A stretch of DNA of 64,000 bases, taken from positions 62,001-126,000 of the forward strand of contig NZ_NNRM01000041.1 in assembly GCF_002252525.1 (NCBI RefSeq), in the 5' to 3' direction. The notes below the pieces were generated by a model, which did no database searches, was not told where the DNA came from, and saw only the letters and a list, made by a program, of their open reading frames with translations. The DNA comes from Brucella pseudogrignonensis. GTDB lineage: Bacteria; Pseudomonadota; Alphaproteobacteria; Rhizobiales; Rhizobiaceae. Shown here piece after piece: positions 35,947-45,352 of this stretch. Made by a program: the position numbers and the translations under genes. How positions within the stretch are numbered: the stretch's first letter is position 1; each line of letters starts with the position of its first letter.

Positions 35947-36765
35947 CTAAACCTTGAACATAATAACCGTGCGCTTAATTTTACGAGATATGCGGATGCC
36001 CCAAAAGGTGTGTATCCGACGACGTGTTTTGCGCACGAAACGAAGCGTCTCACGTTTTACTACCGCAAAAAATCCAACTTTTTTACTTTTGGAAGTTAAC
36101 GCATCCTTGCGCCCGTCTTCAATTTCGCTCGCCAAATAGCTTATCTCTGGTGTGGCACCATTTATGAGAATGATATCCTGTACGGCAATTGCGGGACACA
36201 TTTGCCAAAGCTTAAAATCATTTACAGTGGGGTCAAACAGGTAGTCATCGATCGGTGTTAGCCCGGCCACATAATCTCTAAGGACTCTGCGCGCGGCATC
36301 CCTACTGATTACATAGGCCCCGGACCCCCAGTGTTTATGGGCTAGCTGTACCAGTTTTCGATCATTATCGAGACTAATAGTTTTGGTTTTTATAATCGTC
36401 GGTTCACCGACAGTTTCGAGCTTGATGAGTTCCGCTCCATGTGGAATCCAATCCGCCGAATTGAGAAAACGTCCAGCATCAGCGGACAAATGCAAATCAT
36501 CTTCCATGACAACAGCATAATCGTCTTCGCGCTCTACGATCATCCTGAAAATAGCCAAGTGAGACTCAGCGCAAGCAATTTCGCCAGTCGTCATGGGCTT
36601 ACCTTGCTGGCGCTGTTTCCTATAATTCTCAATGTCGGTTGGGGTAAAAGTTCGCCCATCAATTGCTGAAAATCGTTCAAATTCGATAGCTTGGGATCTT
36701 AAAATTTGCGCCATGCGTGTCATACGTTCTGGCGCACGATCAAGATTGACAATATAGCTCTTCAT
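35947..36765 (-). CDS. Glycosyltransferase family 25 (LPS-type)
   Basis: A 272-residue cytoplasmic transferase of the GT25 family, which adds sugars (often galactose) to LPS or lipooligosaccharide. The N-terminus MKSYIVNLDRAPERMTRM is typical, GEIACAESHLAIFR is the family core and AVVMEDDLHL holds the acidic metal-binding motif. The C-terminal 50 residues are very basic (RKTRRRIHTFWGIRISRKIKR), suggesting membrane-surface association. The start at 36765 gives the family N-terminus. Divergent from a polysaccharide deacetylase gene, 68 bases away. Confidence 0.87.
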   Translation of the reverse strand: MKSYIVNLDRAPERMTRMAQILRSQAIEFERFSAIDGRTFTPTDIENYRKQRQQGKPMTTGEIACAESHLAIFRMIVEREDDYAVVMEDDLHLSADAGRFLNSADWIPHGAELIKLETVGEPTIIKTKTISLDNDRKLVQLAHKHWGSGAYVISRDAARRVLRDYVAGLTPIDDYLFDPTVNDFKLWQMCPAIAVQDIILINGATPEISYLASEIEDGRKDALTSKSKKVGFFAVVKRETLRFVRKTRRRIHTFWGIRISRKIKRTVIMFKV

Positions 36766-36833
36766 AAAGTTTGAACCTATTAAATGTGTGGCTACATTTG
36801 CCACGGAAAGAAATTTTGTACAATCGAGGTTTT

Positions 36834-37535
36834 ATGTCGGTTCCCGTACTTCTCTATCATCAGATAGCAGCGCTGCCCGAAAGAAAAGCACCTTATCAAG
36901 GGCTTTTTGTGCACCCCGATAGTTTTCGAAAGCAAATGCGGGCGCTAAAATTTCTTGGTTATAAAGGTCTTTCTGTTCGCGATGCTTGGCCTTACTTGCG
37001 AGGAGAAAAGCAAGGCAAAGTGGTCGTGATAACGTTCGACGACGGTTTCTTGAACACACTCGAGAATGCAGCTCCGGTTCTCGCCGATTGCGGCTTTACA
37101 GCCACGAACTACTTTGTTTCAAACCAGATCGGTGGGAGCAACGTTTGGGACAGCAAAGAAGGCATACCCAACACAGCCTGCATGAGCGTATCCCAATTGC
37201 GCGAATGGGCAGACTTAGGTCACGAAGTCGGAGCTCATACACTCGATCATGTGCTTTTACCGGAAACGCCTGAAATCGAAGCGCGCCGTCAAATTGCAGA
37301 ATCCAAACGCGCATTAGAGGATATGCTCGGTAGCGAGGTAACCAATTTTTGTTATCCGTATGGTGGGAACAAACCGATCCATCGAGAAATGGTACAAGAT
37401 GCCGGATATAAGAGCGCGGTTGCGACTGTAAGCAGGAGTTCCAAGCCAGATGATGATCCCTATGGAATACCAAGGCTCTACATTCGATACAAGCATTCGA
37501 TCATCGAGGCATTGCTGCGTGTAATGCTGAAATAG
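36834..37535 (+). CDS. Polysaccharide deacetylase (NodB domain)
   Basis: A 233-residue carbohydrate esterase family 4 protein. The NodB motifs are TFDDGF (residues 67-72) and HTLDH (His135, His139), the metal ligands, with CYPYGG further on. There is no signal peptide from the chosen start (ATG at 36834 with GAGG upstream), so it would act in the cytoplasm unless exported otherwise. It pairs with the divergent GT25 gene, suggesting a surface-glycan modification locus. Confidence 0.88.
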   Translation: MSVPVLLYHQIAALPERKAPYQGLFVHPDSFRKQMRALKFLGYKGLSVRDAWPYLRGEKQGKVVVITFDDGFLNTLENAAPVLADCGFTATNYFVSNQIGGSNVWDSKEGIPNTACMSVSQLREWADLGHEVGAHTLDHVLLPETPEIEARRQIAESKRALEDMLGSEVTNFCYPYGGNKPIHREMVQDAGYKSAVATVSRSSKPDDDPYGIPRLYIRYKHSIIEALLRVMLK

Positions 37536-38136
37536 GGATCCTGGTTATTGGTCCTCTAACTTAGCAGCTTCTCTCCAGAAGTTATCTCACTTATTGAGTG
37601 CTCTCCATTACCAGAGTACCAATTCGGCTAGTGAACGCAGACAATTGACGTTCTGTGCGCTTGCCACAAATTTTTTGGCATTGAGCTTATCATTACTCGA
37701 AGGAAGTTGACCGCCGACAACGTGAATAGTCCAGAAGCGCTGCCTTCCCGCTGCGTCCATTGTCCATAATACGACTTAGAGAAAATTGGGATACGTCAGC
37801 TTCACGCAGCTCGCGTCAGCAGGCAAGCCAGCTCAACCTTTAATGTCATCAGCATGATAAGCTTGCAAAAAGCCCCACCATTTCCTAGAGACAGTAACTC
37901 ACCGATCCATTGCGATAATTAACTCTGCCTGAGGATATGACGATCAACTTTCGAAAAATACTGCTTTTGCTTGGTGTGTCGAATGATGAGTCTGCCTTTC
38001 CTCTTATAATGGATGCCAGATCGGACGATGCCATTGGGTTGCTGCGCGTTTAATCCCGCAGCGACCCCAATCCCTTTCACAATGAATGCGAAAAGTCCTG
38101 CTGGGTGACCGGCAGCGTCAACGTTTGGGATTTATT
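37536..38136. other. 600-base gap with one tiny frame and a strong hairpin
   Basis: No convincing long gene. A 38-codon plus-strand frame (37937-38053) starting MTINFRKILLLLGVSNDESA has GAGG two bases before its ATG, which is too close for a good site. The frame ends inside a 14-bp hairpin at 38033-38071. The rest shows nothing I can name. Confidence 0.45.
38033..38071. other. Strong 14-bp hairpin
   Basis: ATTGGGTTGCTGCG (38033-38046) pairs with CGCAGCGACCCCAAT (38057-38071) with one bulge and one G-T pair. No T run follows on either strand, so it is not an ordinary terminator; it may be part of a structured RNA upstream of the next gene. Confidence 0.55.
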
Positions 38137-38871
38137 ATGTCAATCTGGACCGAGTTGGCACGCGCCAGCAATAATGCTGGCGACGAAATACTATTGCGCC
38201 GAAGAAACGATATCTACGAAATTCGTTATAACGGCATCGAGTTGATGTCGAACATTAATTTCCAATCAGAAACAATACTCGCTGAAAGGTCGTTGAGGCT
38301 ACTGGGCCGCACACCGAAAAAAGTTCTCATTGGCGGGCTTGGCATGGGCTTTACACTTCGTGCTGCCCTCAACTATTTGCCCAACGATACTGAGGTGACG
38401 GTTTGCGAATTTGTACCTGAAATCGTCGACTGGAACCGTTCCGTGATTGGTTCTCTTGCAGGTTTTCCACTTCAGGATAATCGGGTGAAAATTCACATTG
38501 GCGACGTTATGGAGACATTACGGCAGCACGAGTTCACATATGATCTGATCTTAATGGATACTGATAATGGACCGGAGTTTCTGGTCAGACGTGAAAACAA
38601 TGCGATCTATGACGGCTGCGGCTTGACGGCTATCAAACGCGCATTAACGCCAACAGGCATCACGAGTTTCTGGTCGGCCAATGCTTCGCTGGAGTTTGAG
38701 AAAAAGCTCAGCAAGTTAAGTTGGCATTGGAGCAGGCAAGACATTTGTTTGATCGGCGGAAGGACCGACGCTTTTCACTACATATATTTCGCCAATAAAA
38801 TTTCGCCTGCGATTGATACAAATAGAAGCATCGCATCTGACAGCAATTCAATATTGCAAACTGTGAACTAA
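38137..38871 (+). CDS. Spermidine-synthase-fold methyltransferase-like protein
   Basis: A 244-residue protein with the polyamine-synthase Rossmann fold: KVLIGGLGMGFTLRAAL (cosubstrate loop), VCEFVPEIVDWNR (acidic residue binding the ribose) and YDLILMDTDNGPEFL. It lacks the full spermidine synthase N-terminal and active-site set, so it is probably a small-molecule transferase of the same fold, function unknown. The ATG at 38137 is preferred; an in-frame ATG at 38086 would add 17 residues. Confidence 0.78.
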   Translation: MSIWTELARASNNAGDEILLRRRNDIYEIRYNGIELMSNINFQSETILAERSLRLLGRTPKKVLIGGLGMGFTLRAALNYLPNDTEVTVCEFVPEIVDWNRSVIGSLAGFPLQDNRVKIHIGDVMETLRQHEFTYDLILMDTDNGPEFLVRRENNAIYDGCGLTAIKRALTPTGITSFWSANASLEFEKKLSKLSWHWSRQDICLIGGRTDAFHYIYFANKISPAIDTNRSIASDSNSILQTVN

Positions 38872-39035
38872 AATCGCGACTGCAGGATGGCAAATGACTT
38901 GCCATCCTGAACATTCAATACATTACTTTATTCTAAAACATACGCAATAAAATAGATAGCTAGCTAATATTTGCTATTTTTAATTATAATACAATACATT
39001 ATTGAGGCCTCATTGAATACTTTATTGGGGTAACT

Positions 39036-39785
39036 ATGAAAATTAAGACTATTATTGTATTGTCACTTCTCTCGACAGTTCCATTCTCCTCTGCTTACGC
39101 TGCCGATGTCGTCTCATCGTTCGAGCCAACACTTGTTGTAGCTCCGTTTAGCTGGGCAGGTGGTTATCTTGGCGGTCAGGTTGGTTATGGCTGGGCAAAC
39201 CCAAAGAACAGCGTGTCTTCTTCTCCATTCGTGGACGAAGATGGTGAAAGCATACCGGGCGTACAGGCAACTATAACACCCAAATCAAAGGGTTTTCTGG
39301 GAGGCGTATACGGGGGCTACAACTTCGATATGGGAGGGAACGCCATACTGGGTCTTGAAGCAGACGCAGTCTATACTCGGATGAAAGGCAATCAAACTGT
39401 AACGAACGATTACGGTACGGCGAAGTTTAGTGAAACGCTCGATTGGTCAGGCTCTGTTCGTGCCCGTGCTGGCTACGCAGTTGATCGCTTTCTTCCTTTT
39501 GTAACGGGTGGCGTTGCTTTTGGATTGGTCAACCAGAGTACCAAAGCGACATTCGTAGAACCGGAAGAAGACTTCGACGGCAAATATAGCCAGAAAAGTT
39601 GGCGAGCAGGTTATACACTCGGTGCTGGCGTCGATTATGCCGCTACTGACAATGTCATATTGAGGGTTGAGTATCGCTTTACAGACTTTGGCAATCGAAC
39701 AGAAAGCCTTGATTTTGGTAATGCGAAAGAGACAAATCGCCTCCGCACCAATGAAATTAGAATGGGTATTGCCTACAAGTTTTAG
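39036..39785 (+). CDS. Outer-membrane beta-barrel protein, Omp25/Omp31 family
   Basis: A 249-residue exported barrel. The signal peptide covers about 1-22 (ends AYA/AD). The mature part begins with a proline-containing linker, then FSWAGGYLGGQVGYGW, GFLGGVYGGYNFD, a C-terminal GAGVDYAATDNVILRVEYRF and a final aromatic residue (YKF), as required for outer-membrane insertion. Brucella Omp31/Omp25 proteins bind LPS and stabilise the envelope. GGGG precedes the start; the upstream 100 bases are very AT-rich and could hold a strong promoter. Confidence 0.88.
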   Translation: MKIKTIIVLSLLSTVPFSSAYAADVVSSFEPTLVVAPFSWAGGYLGGQVGYGWANPKNSVSSSPFVDEDGESIPGVQATITPKSKGFLGGVYGGYNFDMGGNAILGLEADAVYTRMKGNQTVTNDYGTAKFSETLDWSGSVRARAGYAVDRFLPFVTGGVAFGLVNQSTKATFVEPEEDFDGKYSQKSWRAGYTLGAGVDYAATDNVILRVEYRFTDFGNRTESLDFGNAKETNRLRTNEIRMGIAYKF

Positions 39786-39802
39786 TTCTGATGTTGAAAA
39801 GA

Positions 39803-39833
39803 TAAGGCCCTTGCGAATTGCAAGGGCTTTTTC
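39803..39833 (+). terminator. Terminator after Omp gene
   Basis: AAGGCCCTTGC and GCAAGGGCTT arms with a short AATT loop, then TTTTT. Confidence 0.85.
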
Positions 39834-39939
39834 TTATGTCAAAAATGACTGGTTAAAACGACTGTTCTTCCCATAAAAGCTAGCGATCATACCAGATTGC
39901 GGATAAGTCCCTCTGGATAAATCTGATCATGAGGGGTTC

Positions 39940-41232
39940 ATGTCCTATTTCCCGAATTGGCGTCTAACCAATAACAGCACCGTGCTGCCCGATGAGCGGC
40001 TTCCAACGGCAGCAGCCGTACCAATGGGCATCCAGCATTTGCTGGCCATGTCCGGCTCCACAATCGTCGCTCCCTTGCTCATGGGCTTTGATCCGAATGT
40101 TGCGGTATTCTTCTCTGGCATTGGAACGCTTCTGTTCTTTCTGATGACCGGTGGTCGCGTGCCGAGCTATCTCGGTTCGTCCTTTGCTTTCATTGCGGTG
40201 GTGATTGCAGTCACCGGCTATTCCGGCAGCGGCCCCAATCCTAACATCGGCCTTGCACTTGGCGGCATCATCGCCTGTGGCGCGCTTTATGCGGTGATCG
40301 GGCTTATTGTTATGGCAGTGGGTACAGGCTGGGTCGAAAAACTCATGCCACCGGCTGTCACCGGCGCGATTGGCGTGGCAATCGGTTTGAACCTCGCCCC
40401 TGTAGCCGTTGGTCAACTCAAGGGCACCGGCGCGCATATGACCATTGCGATGCTGACCGTACTCTGCATGGCGATGATTTCCGCCTATGGTCCGCTTGCG
40501 ACCAAACGCATTGCCGTTTTGCTGGCGCTGCTGTTCGGCTATTGCCTCGTGCTAATTTTCGGCAACGGTCTGGGTTTCGTGCCAGGCATCAACTTTGCAG
40601 CCGTAAGTGCGGCGCCTTGGTTCGGCCTGCCAACCTTCGCAAAACCCGTATTTACCTGGCCTGCAATCACACTCATTGCGCCGGTCGCCATCGTGCTTGT
40701 TGCTGAAAATCTTGGTCACATCAAAGCGCTTGGCTCCATCACCGGTCAGAACATGGACCGCTATATCGGCCGCGGCTTTCTGGGTGACGGTATCGCCACA
40801 ATGATTTCCGGTTCTGGTGGTGGTACAGGCGTCACCACTTATGCTGAAAACATTGGCGTCATGGCAATGACCAAAGTTTATTCCACGCTGATCTTTGTGA
40901 TCGCTGCTGTCGTGGCAATCGCGCTCGGCATGTCGCCAAAGTTTGGTGCGATCCTGCAGACAATCCCCGCCCCTGTGCTGGCAGGTCTGGCAGTATCGGT
41001 CTTCGGTCTTATTGCTTCGGCAATGGCGCGCATCTGGGTGGTCAACAAGGTAAACTTTGCAGATCCACGCAATCTCTTCACGGTTGGCGTAGCACTCATC
41101 TTTGGTGCCGGTGACTTCACCGTAAACATTGGAAGTTTCGCGCTGGGTGGAATTGGCACGTCCACTTTTGCCGCTCTGATTATCTACCAGCTGTTGAGCA
41201 TTGGCCGTACAAGCGGTGACGAGAAAAACTAA
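39940..41232 (+). CDS. NCS2-family uracil/xanthine permease
   Basis: A 430-residue, about 14-helix nucleobase transporter of the NCS2 family (UraA/RutG type), which imports uracil or purines with protons. Typical elements: MGIQHLLAMSGSTIVAPLL near residue 29, ALVAENLGHIKA-like VLVAENLGHIKALGSI and SGGGTGVTTYAENIGVMA with the substrate-binding glutamates. GAGGGG precedes the start. Whether uracil or xanthine is the substrate cannot be decided. Confidence 0.9.
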   Translation: MSYFPNWRLTNNSTVLPDERLPTAAAVPMGIQHLLAMSGSTIVAPLLMGFDPNVAVFFSGIGTLLFFLMTGGRVPSYLGSSFAFIAVVIAVTGYSGSGPNPNIGLALGGIIACGALYAVIGLIVMAVGTGWVEKLMPPAVTGAIGVAIGLNLAPVAVGQLKGTGAHMTIAMLTVLCMAMISAYGPLATKRIAVLLALLFGYCLVLIFGNGLGFVPGINFAAVSAAPWFGLPTFAKPVFTWPAITLIAPVAIVLVAENLGHIKALGSITGQNMDRYIGRGFLGDGIATMISGSGGGTGVTTYAENIGVMAMTKVYSTLIFVIAAVVAIALGMSPKFGAILQTIPAPVLAGLAVSVFGLIASAMARIWVVNKVNFADPRNLFTVGVALIFGAGDFTVNIGSFALGGIGTSTFAALIIYQLLSIGRTSGDEKN

Positions 41233-41237
41233 GAACG

Positions 41238-41271
41238 TGTCGCGCAAAACCAGTGAAGGTTTTGCGCGACA
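41238..41271. terminator. Symmetric hairpin between permease gene and xylH
   Basis: TGTCGCGCAAAACC and GGTTTTGCGCGACA, a 14-bp perfect stem with a 6-base loop between the convergent genes. There is no T run, so it may work as a stabiliser or a rho-dependent stop. Confidence 0.6.
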
Positions 41272-41284
41272 TCCCCCGCCCTCA

Positions 41285-42463
41285 TCAAGCGCGCCGCGTG
41301 CCTGACGATACGATATCGAGATAGACCGCAAGCACCAGAATGCTGCCCTTGATAATTTGCTGCCAGAACGTATCGACGCCCAGCATCGACATACCATTGT
41401 CGAGGCTCGACATGATAAGTGCTCCGACCAGCGCGCCAATCACGGATCCAACGCCGCCACGCATGGATGTGCCGCCGATAAAGCACGATGCGATGGCATC
41501 GAGTTCACCGCCAAAACCTGCCGATGGTGTGCCAGCAGCAAGACGTGCAGTCGTGGTGAGGCCTGCGACAGCCGCCATCAGTCCCATCAGCGCAAATACG
41601 GCCATCTTGACGAAGTTCACATTCACGCCGGAAAAACGCGTGGCTTCAAGGTTAGAGCCGACCGCATAAATATGCCGCCCGAAAACGGTCTGACGGGAAA
41701 TGACGGTGAAGACACCGAGAATGACCAGCAGCACCAGAACCGGAACCGGCACACCCTGATAGCTGTTGAGGATTAGAATAAAGCCAAGGATCAGAATACC
41801 CGTACCAAGAAGACGCGCGGTTTCCATCGCCGGCGACAGCGTTTGCAGATTGTGCTTGCGCTTGCTGGAACGGGTTCTGAGCGTGATCAGGATGAGCACT
41901 GTAAACAGCACCATGGCACAGACATTGCCGAGCCAGCCGGGCAAATAACCCTGACCGATATATTTAAACTCAGGCGAAATCGGCGCGATGGTAACACCAC
42001 CCATAATGCCCAGCACGATACCGCGAAACACCAATTGTCCGCCCAGTGTGACAATGAACGACGGAATGCCGAGATAGGCGGTCAGCCAGCCGTTAAATCC
42101 GCCAAGGACTACCCCTAGCAAAAGAACCGTACTGATCGTGGCCCACAGCGGCCAGCCATAGACCACATCGAGGACCGCCGCGACCCCGCCTAGCAGGCCC
42201 AGCAAAGCGCCCACCGAAAGGTCGATTTCACCCGCCACGATGACGAACACCATGGCTGAGGCCAACATGCCGGTGATTGCCATCTGGCGCAGAAGATTGG
42301 AGAAATTGCGCGCCGTCAGAAACTGCGACCGACCCATTTCCGGATCGTAAGTCATGATGGCGAAGAATGCCCAGATCAAAGCGACGACAATCAGCAGCGC
42401 CACGATCTTATATTCTGCGAGAAATTTTCTGAGGCTTTTGCCTGTCAACGTCATGTCATGCAC
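41285..42463 (-). CDS. xylH: Xylose ABC transporter permease
   Basis: A 392-residue inner-membrane permease of the sugar ABC family (RbsC/XylH type) with about ten helices. GEIDLSVGALLGLLGG and FGGELDAIASCFIGGTSMRGG mark the family. With XylF and XylG it imports xylose. It starts 33 bases after xylG. An alternative start (ATG at 42454) exists three codons downstream of the one used. Last gene of the xylFGH operon. Confidence 0.92.
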   Translation of the reverse strand: MHDMTLTGKSLRKFLAEYKIVALLIVVALIWAFFAIMTYDPEMGRSQFLTARNFSNLLRQMAITGMLASAMVFVIVAGEIDLSVGALLGLLGGVAAVLDVVYGWPLWATISTVLLLGVVLGGFNGWLTAYLGIPSFIVTLGGQLVFRGIVLGIMGGVTIAPISPEFKYIGQGYLPGWLGNVCAMVLFTVLILITLRTRSSKRKHNLQTLSPAMETARLLGTGILILGFILILNSYQGVPVPVLVLLVILGVFTVISRQTVFGRHIYAVGSNLEATRFSGVNVNFVKMAVFALMGLMAAVAGLTTTARLAAGTPSAGFGGELDAIASCFIGGTSMRGGVGSVIGALVGALIMSSLDNGMSMLGVDTFWQQIIKGSILVLAVYLDIVSSGTRRA

Positions 42464-42496
42464 CAGTTAGATTAGCTGCGGATCAATGTTTAAAAA

Positions 42497-44032
42497 CTAG
42501 GCCGCATTGGTTGCAGGCTTGCCAATCGCCGCGGCAAGAACCTTCTCCTGGGTGAGGTTTTCATTCGGGAAGTCACCGCGCAATTTGCCCTCGCCAATGA
42601 CGAGCACGCGATCACTGATGCCAAGCACTTCCGGCATTTCTGACGAAACCATCAAAATCGATACGCCCTGTTTGGCGAGTGCGAAAATCAGCTTGTAAAT
42701 TTCGTACTTCGCACCAACATCAACGCCGCGTGTCGGCTCATCCAGAATGAGCACTTTCGGGTCAGGCAGCATCATTTTTGAAAGCACGGCTTTCTGCTGA
42801 TTGCCGCCAGATAGTGAGGCAATAGCCAACATCGGATCAGCGGTCTTGACCTTGAGCCGCAAAATCTCACGCTGGATAGTCGCGAGTTCAGATTCCTTAT
42901 CGATAAGGCCGCGCAGCGAAAAGCGATCAAGCACGGAAATCGTCATATTATGGCCAACTGGCATGATAGGCAGAATGCCATCGCGCTTGCGATCCTCAGG
43001 CACCATGCAAATGCCCTGCCGCACCGCATCGCGCGGCGTTCGGATTTTGATTTCCTTGCCTTCGAGGAAAACCCGCCCCTGATGGGCGCCCGGCCAGACA
43101 CCAAACAGGCTCGATACGAGTTCCGTACGCCCCGCACCAACAAGGCCCGCGATGCCCAGTATCTCGCCGCGCCTTAGCGCGAACGAAACATTGTCAACTA
43201 CTTTACGATCCGGATTGGTCACATCCCAGCAACTTACATTGCGGGCTTCAAACATCACCTCGCCAATGTCGTGTGGTTCGCGCGGGAAGAGGTTTTTCAT
43301 CTCCCGCCCAACCATCATCGTGATGATATCGGGCGTTGTGAGTTCAGCCATAGGGCGTGTCGCGATATGCGCGCCATCGCGAATGACCGTCACCGTGTCG
43401 GAGATCTCCGCCACTTCATCAAGCTTGTGAGAAATATAAACACAAGCCATGCCCTGCGCTTTGAAGTCCTTGATCAGGTCGAGCAGAACCCGCGTTTCTG
43501 AAGCAGTCAGCGCCGAGGTTGGCTCGTCAAGGATTAGAAGCTTGGCATTCTTGTTGATCGCCTTTGCGATCTCGATCAGCTGCTGCTTACCGCCTGAGTA
43601 ATGATAAACCGGCAATGCAACATTGATATCATTTATCTTGAGACGGGCGAGCAGTTCGGTCGCCCGTGCATTCATCTGGTCGTAGTCGATGAAACCGCCA
43701 GTCGTCGGCTCAGAACCGAGAAAGATATTCTCCGCGACCGAGAGGTGCGGCACCATCATCAGCTCCTGATGGATGATGACAATACCCGCAGCTTCAGTAT
43801 CACGAATGCCACTCGCCCTAAGTTCACGGCCTTCCCAGAATATTTCGCCAGTCCATGTGCCATAGGGATAAACACCCGAAAGCACTTTCATCAGGGTGGA
43901 TTTTCCCGCCCCGTTTTCACCGCACAGCCCGACACATTCTCCCGCGCGCACTTTCAGGTAAATGCCATCCAGCGCCTTCACGCCGTTGAACTCTTTACCG
44001 ATGTTTCGCATTTCCAAAAGATATTCGGACAT
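42497..44032 (-). CDS. xylG: Xylose ABC transporter ATPase (tandem domains)
   Basis: A 511-residue ATPase with two nucleotide-binding domains. The first has Walker [13 protein letters not shown] and signature [14 protein letters not shown]; the second has [15 protein letters not shown] and [15 protein letters not shown]. It powers xylose uptake on the cytoplasmic face. The start at 44032 ([15 protein letters not shown]) has AAGG 9 bases upstream and suits the family; the frame is open back to 44059. Confidence 0.92.
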   Translation of the reverse strand: MSEYLLEMRNIGKEFNGVKALDGIYLKVRAGECVGLCGENGAGKSTLMKVLSGVYPYGTWTGEIFWEGRELRASGIRDTEAAGIVIIHQELMMVPHLSVAENIFLGSEPTTGGFIDYDQMNARATELLARLKINDINVALPVYHYSGGKQQLIEIAKAINKNAKLLILDEPTSALTASETRVLLDLIKDFKAQGMACVYISHKLDEVAEISDTVTVIRDGAHIATRPMAELTTPDIITMMVGREMKNLFPREPHDIGEVMFEARNVSCWDVTNPDRKVVDNVSFALRRGEILGIAGLVGAGRTELVSSLFGVWPGAHQGRVFLEGKEIKIRTPRDAVRQGICMVPEDRKRDGILPIMPVGHNMTISVLDRFSLRGLIDKESELATIQREILRLKVKTADPMLAIASLSGGNQQKAVLSKMMLPDPKVLILDEPTRGVDVGAKYEIYKLIFALAKQGVSILMVSSEMPEVLGISDRVLVIGEGKLRGDFPNENLTQEKVLAAAIGKPATNAA

Positions 44033-44085
44033 CAATATCGACCTTGCAGTATTTTTCAAAATATCCGGCGTTTAAATCCGCATCC

Positions 44086-44097
44086 GACAGCGCTGTC
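44086..44097. promoter_or_regulatory. 12-bp palindrome between xylF and xylG
   Basis: GACAGCGCTGTC, perfect with a central CG, the pattern of LacI-family operators. It lies 54 bases upstream of xylG. A longer GGCCAG/CTGGCC inverted repeat (44124-44159) sits between it and xylF. Could be an internal operator or an RNA hairpin that protects the xylF message. Confidence 0.4.
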
Positions 44098-44194
44098 AGA
44101 AAAAGATTGCCAGATTTATGTAAGGCCAGATGCAAAAGCAGAGCTTACAACACCTGGCCCCACAACCCGTTCTAAGGTTCGCGAGACGGAAGGT

Positions 44195-45214
44195 TTACTT
44201 CCCTTCAATCTGTTCCTTGGTGTAGAAGCCGTCGGTCACATAGACGTCGATATTGTCCTTGGTCACGGCAGTCGGCGTCAGCAGAAGCGTATCGACTTCC
44301 TTCGAACCGTTGTCGATCTTGCCGTTGAACTCCGGCTTTTCATCACGGACGAGCTGCACGGTAAGCTTTGCTGCTTCTTCAGCAATAAGCTTGAGCGGCT
44401 TGTAAACGGTCACGGTCTGCGTGCCGTCGACGAGACGCTTAACGGCTGCCAGATCGCTGTCCTGACCGGAAACCGCAGTCTTGCCTGCAAGACCCTGTGC
44501 TGCGAGCGCCTGAATTGCGCCGCCTGCGGTGCCGTCATTGGAAGCGACAACGGCATCAATCTTATTGGATGCAGCGGTCAGAGCATTTTCCATGATGGAG
44601 AGCGCTTCAGTCGGGCTCCATTCCTTGACCCACTGCGAACCAACGATCTTGACCTTACCGGAATCGACGGCTTCCTTCAGCGCCTTTTCCTGACCGGCAC
44701 GCAGCAGCTTCGCGTTGTTGTCGGTTGGCGAACCGCCGAGCAGATAATAATTACCTTCTGGCTTAGCCTTCAGCACGGCTTCCGCCTGCATGAAACCAAC
44801 GCGCTCATTGTCGAAGGAAATGTAAGCATCGATATCGGCATTCAGGATCAGGCGATCATAGGAAAGAACCTTAATACCCGAAGCCTTAGCGTCGGCTACG
44901 ACCGCATCAAAAACCTTCGAATTCATCGGGACGATCACGATGGCATCTACGCCCTGCGAGATCAGGTTTTCGACCTGCTTGACCTGCTTCTCTTCGTTTC
45001 CGTCAGCCGACTGAACATTGACCTTGGCACCCAGCTTTTCTGCTGCTGCGATGAAATAATCGCGGTCGCGTGCCCAGCGCTCTACGCGCAGATCGTCAAT
45101 AGAAAAGCCTATAACCGGATTTTCCGGCGATGCATAAGCAGGCACGGCACCCATTGAACCGATACCGAGAGCTGCTGCCACCAGCGCGCCTGTTAGAAAA
45201 TTACGACGTTTCAT
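44195..45214 (-). CDS. xylF: Xylose-binding periplasmic protein
   Basis: A 339-residue periplasmic sugar-binding protein. The signal peptide is about 1-28 (MKRRNFLTGALVAAALGIGS, cut near YAS/PEN). The mature part has the type I fold with IGFSIDDLRVERWARDRDYF, characteristic of XylF-type proteins, and SQGVDAIVIVPMNSK. The start at 45214 has GGAGGAAAC upstream. First gene of xylF-xylG-xylH, divergent from the LacI-family gene. Confidence 0.93.
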   Translation of the reverse strand: MKRRNFLTGALVAAALGIGSMGAVPAYASPENPVIGFSIDDLRVERWARDRDYFIAAAEKLGAKVNVQSADGNEEKQVKQVENLISQGVDAIVIVPMNSKVFDAVVADAKASGIKVLSYDRLILNADIDAYISFDNERVGFMQAEAVLKAKPEGNYYLLGGSPTDNNAKLLRAGQEKALKEAVDSGKVKIVGSQWVKEWSPTEALSIMENALTAASNKIDAVVASNDGTAGGAIQALAAQGLAGKTAVSGQDSDLAAVKRLVDGTQTVTVYKPLKLIAEEAAKLTVQLVRDEKPEFNGKIDNGSKEVDTLLLTPTAVTKDNIDVYVTDGFYTKEQIEGK

Positions 45215-45352
45215 GCACGTTTCCTCCAATCACCGCCGGCTTTGTGCCGGTTGATAAATGACCTCGCCCCGAACGAACCCGCCCCCGGAGTCTGGCACGA
45301 CAAAGCCACCCCCAAAGAGGCGCTCACTCTTTATCTGGTTGATCCTCCCTGC

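Noticed and set aside
37937-38053. A 38-codon frame MTINFRKILLLLGVSNDESA...
   Set aside because: The GAGG site is only two bases from the ATG and the frame ends inside a hairpin; too weak to call a gene.
40552-41439. A 295-codon minus-strand frame over the permease gene and the end of xylH
   Set aside because: Antisense shadow; Cys/Arg/His-rich sequence without motif.
43601-45157. A 518-codon plus-strand frame opposite xylG and xylF
   Set aside because: It lies across two clear genes and their gap on the other strand and shows no recognisable protein.
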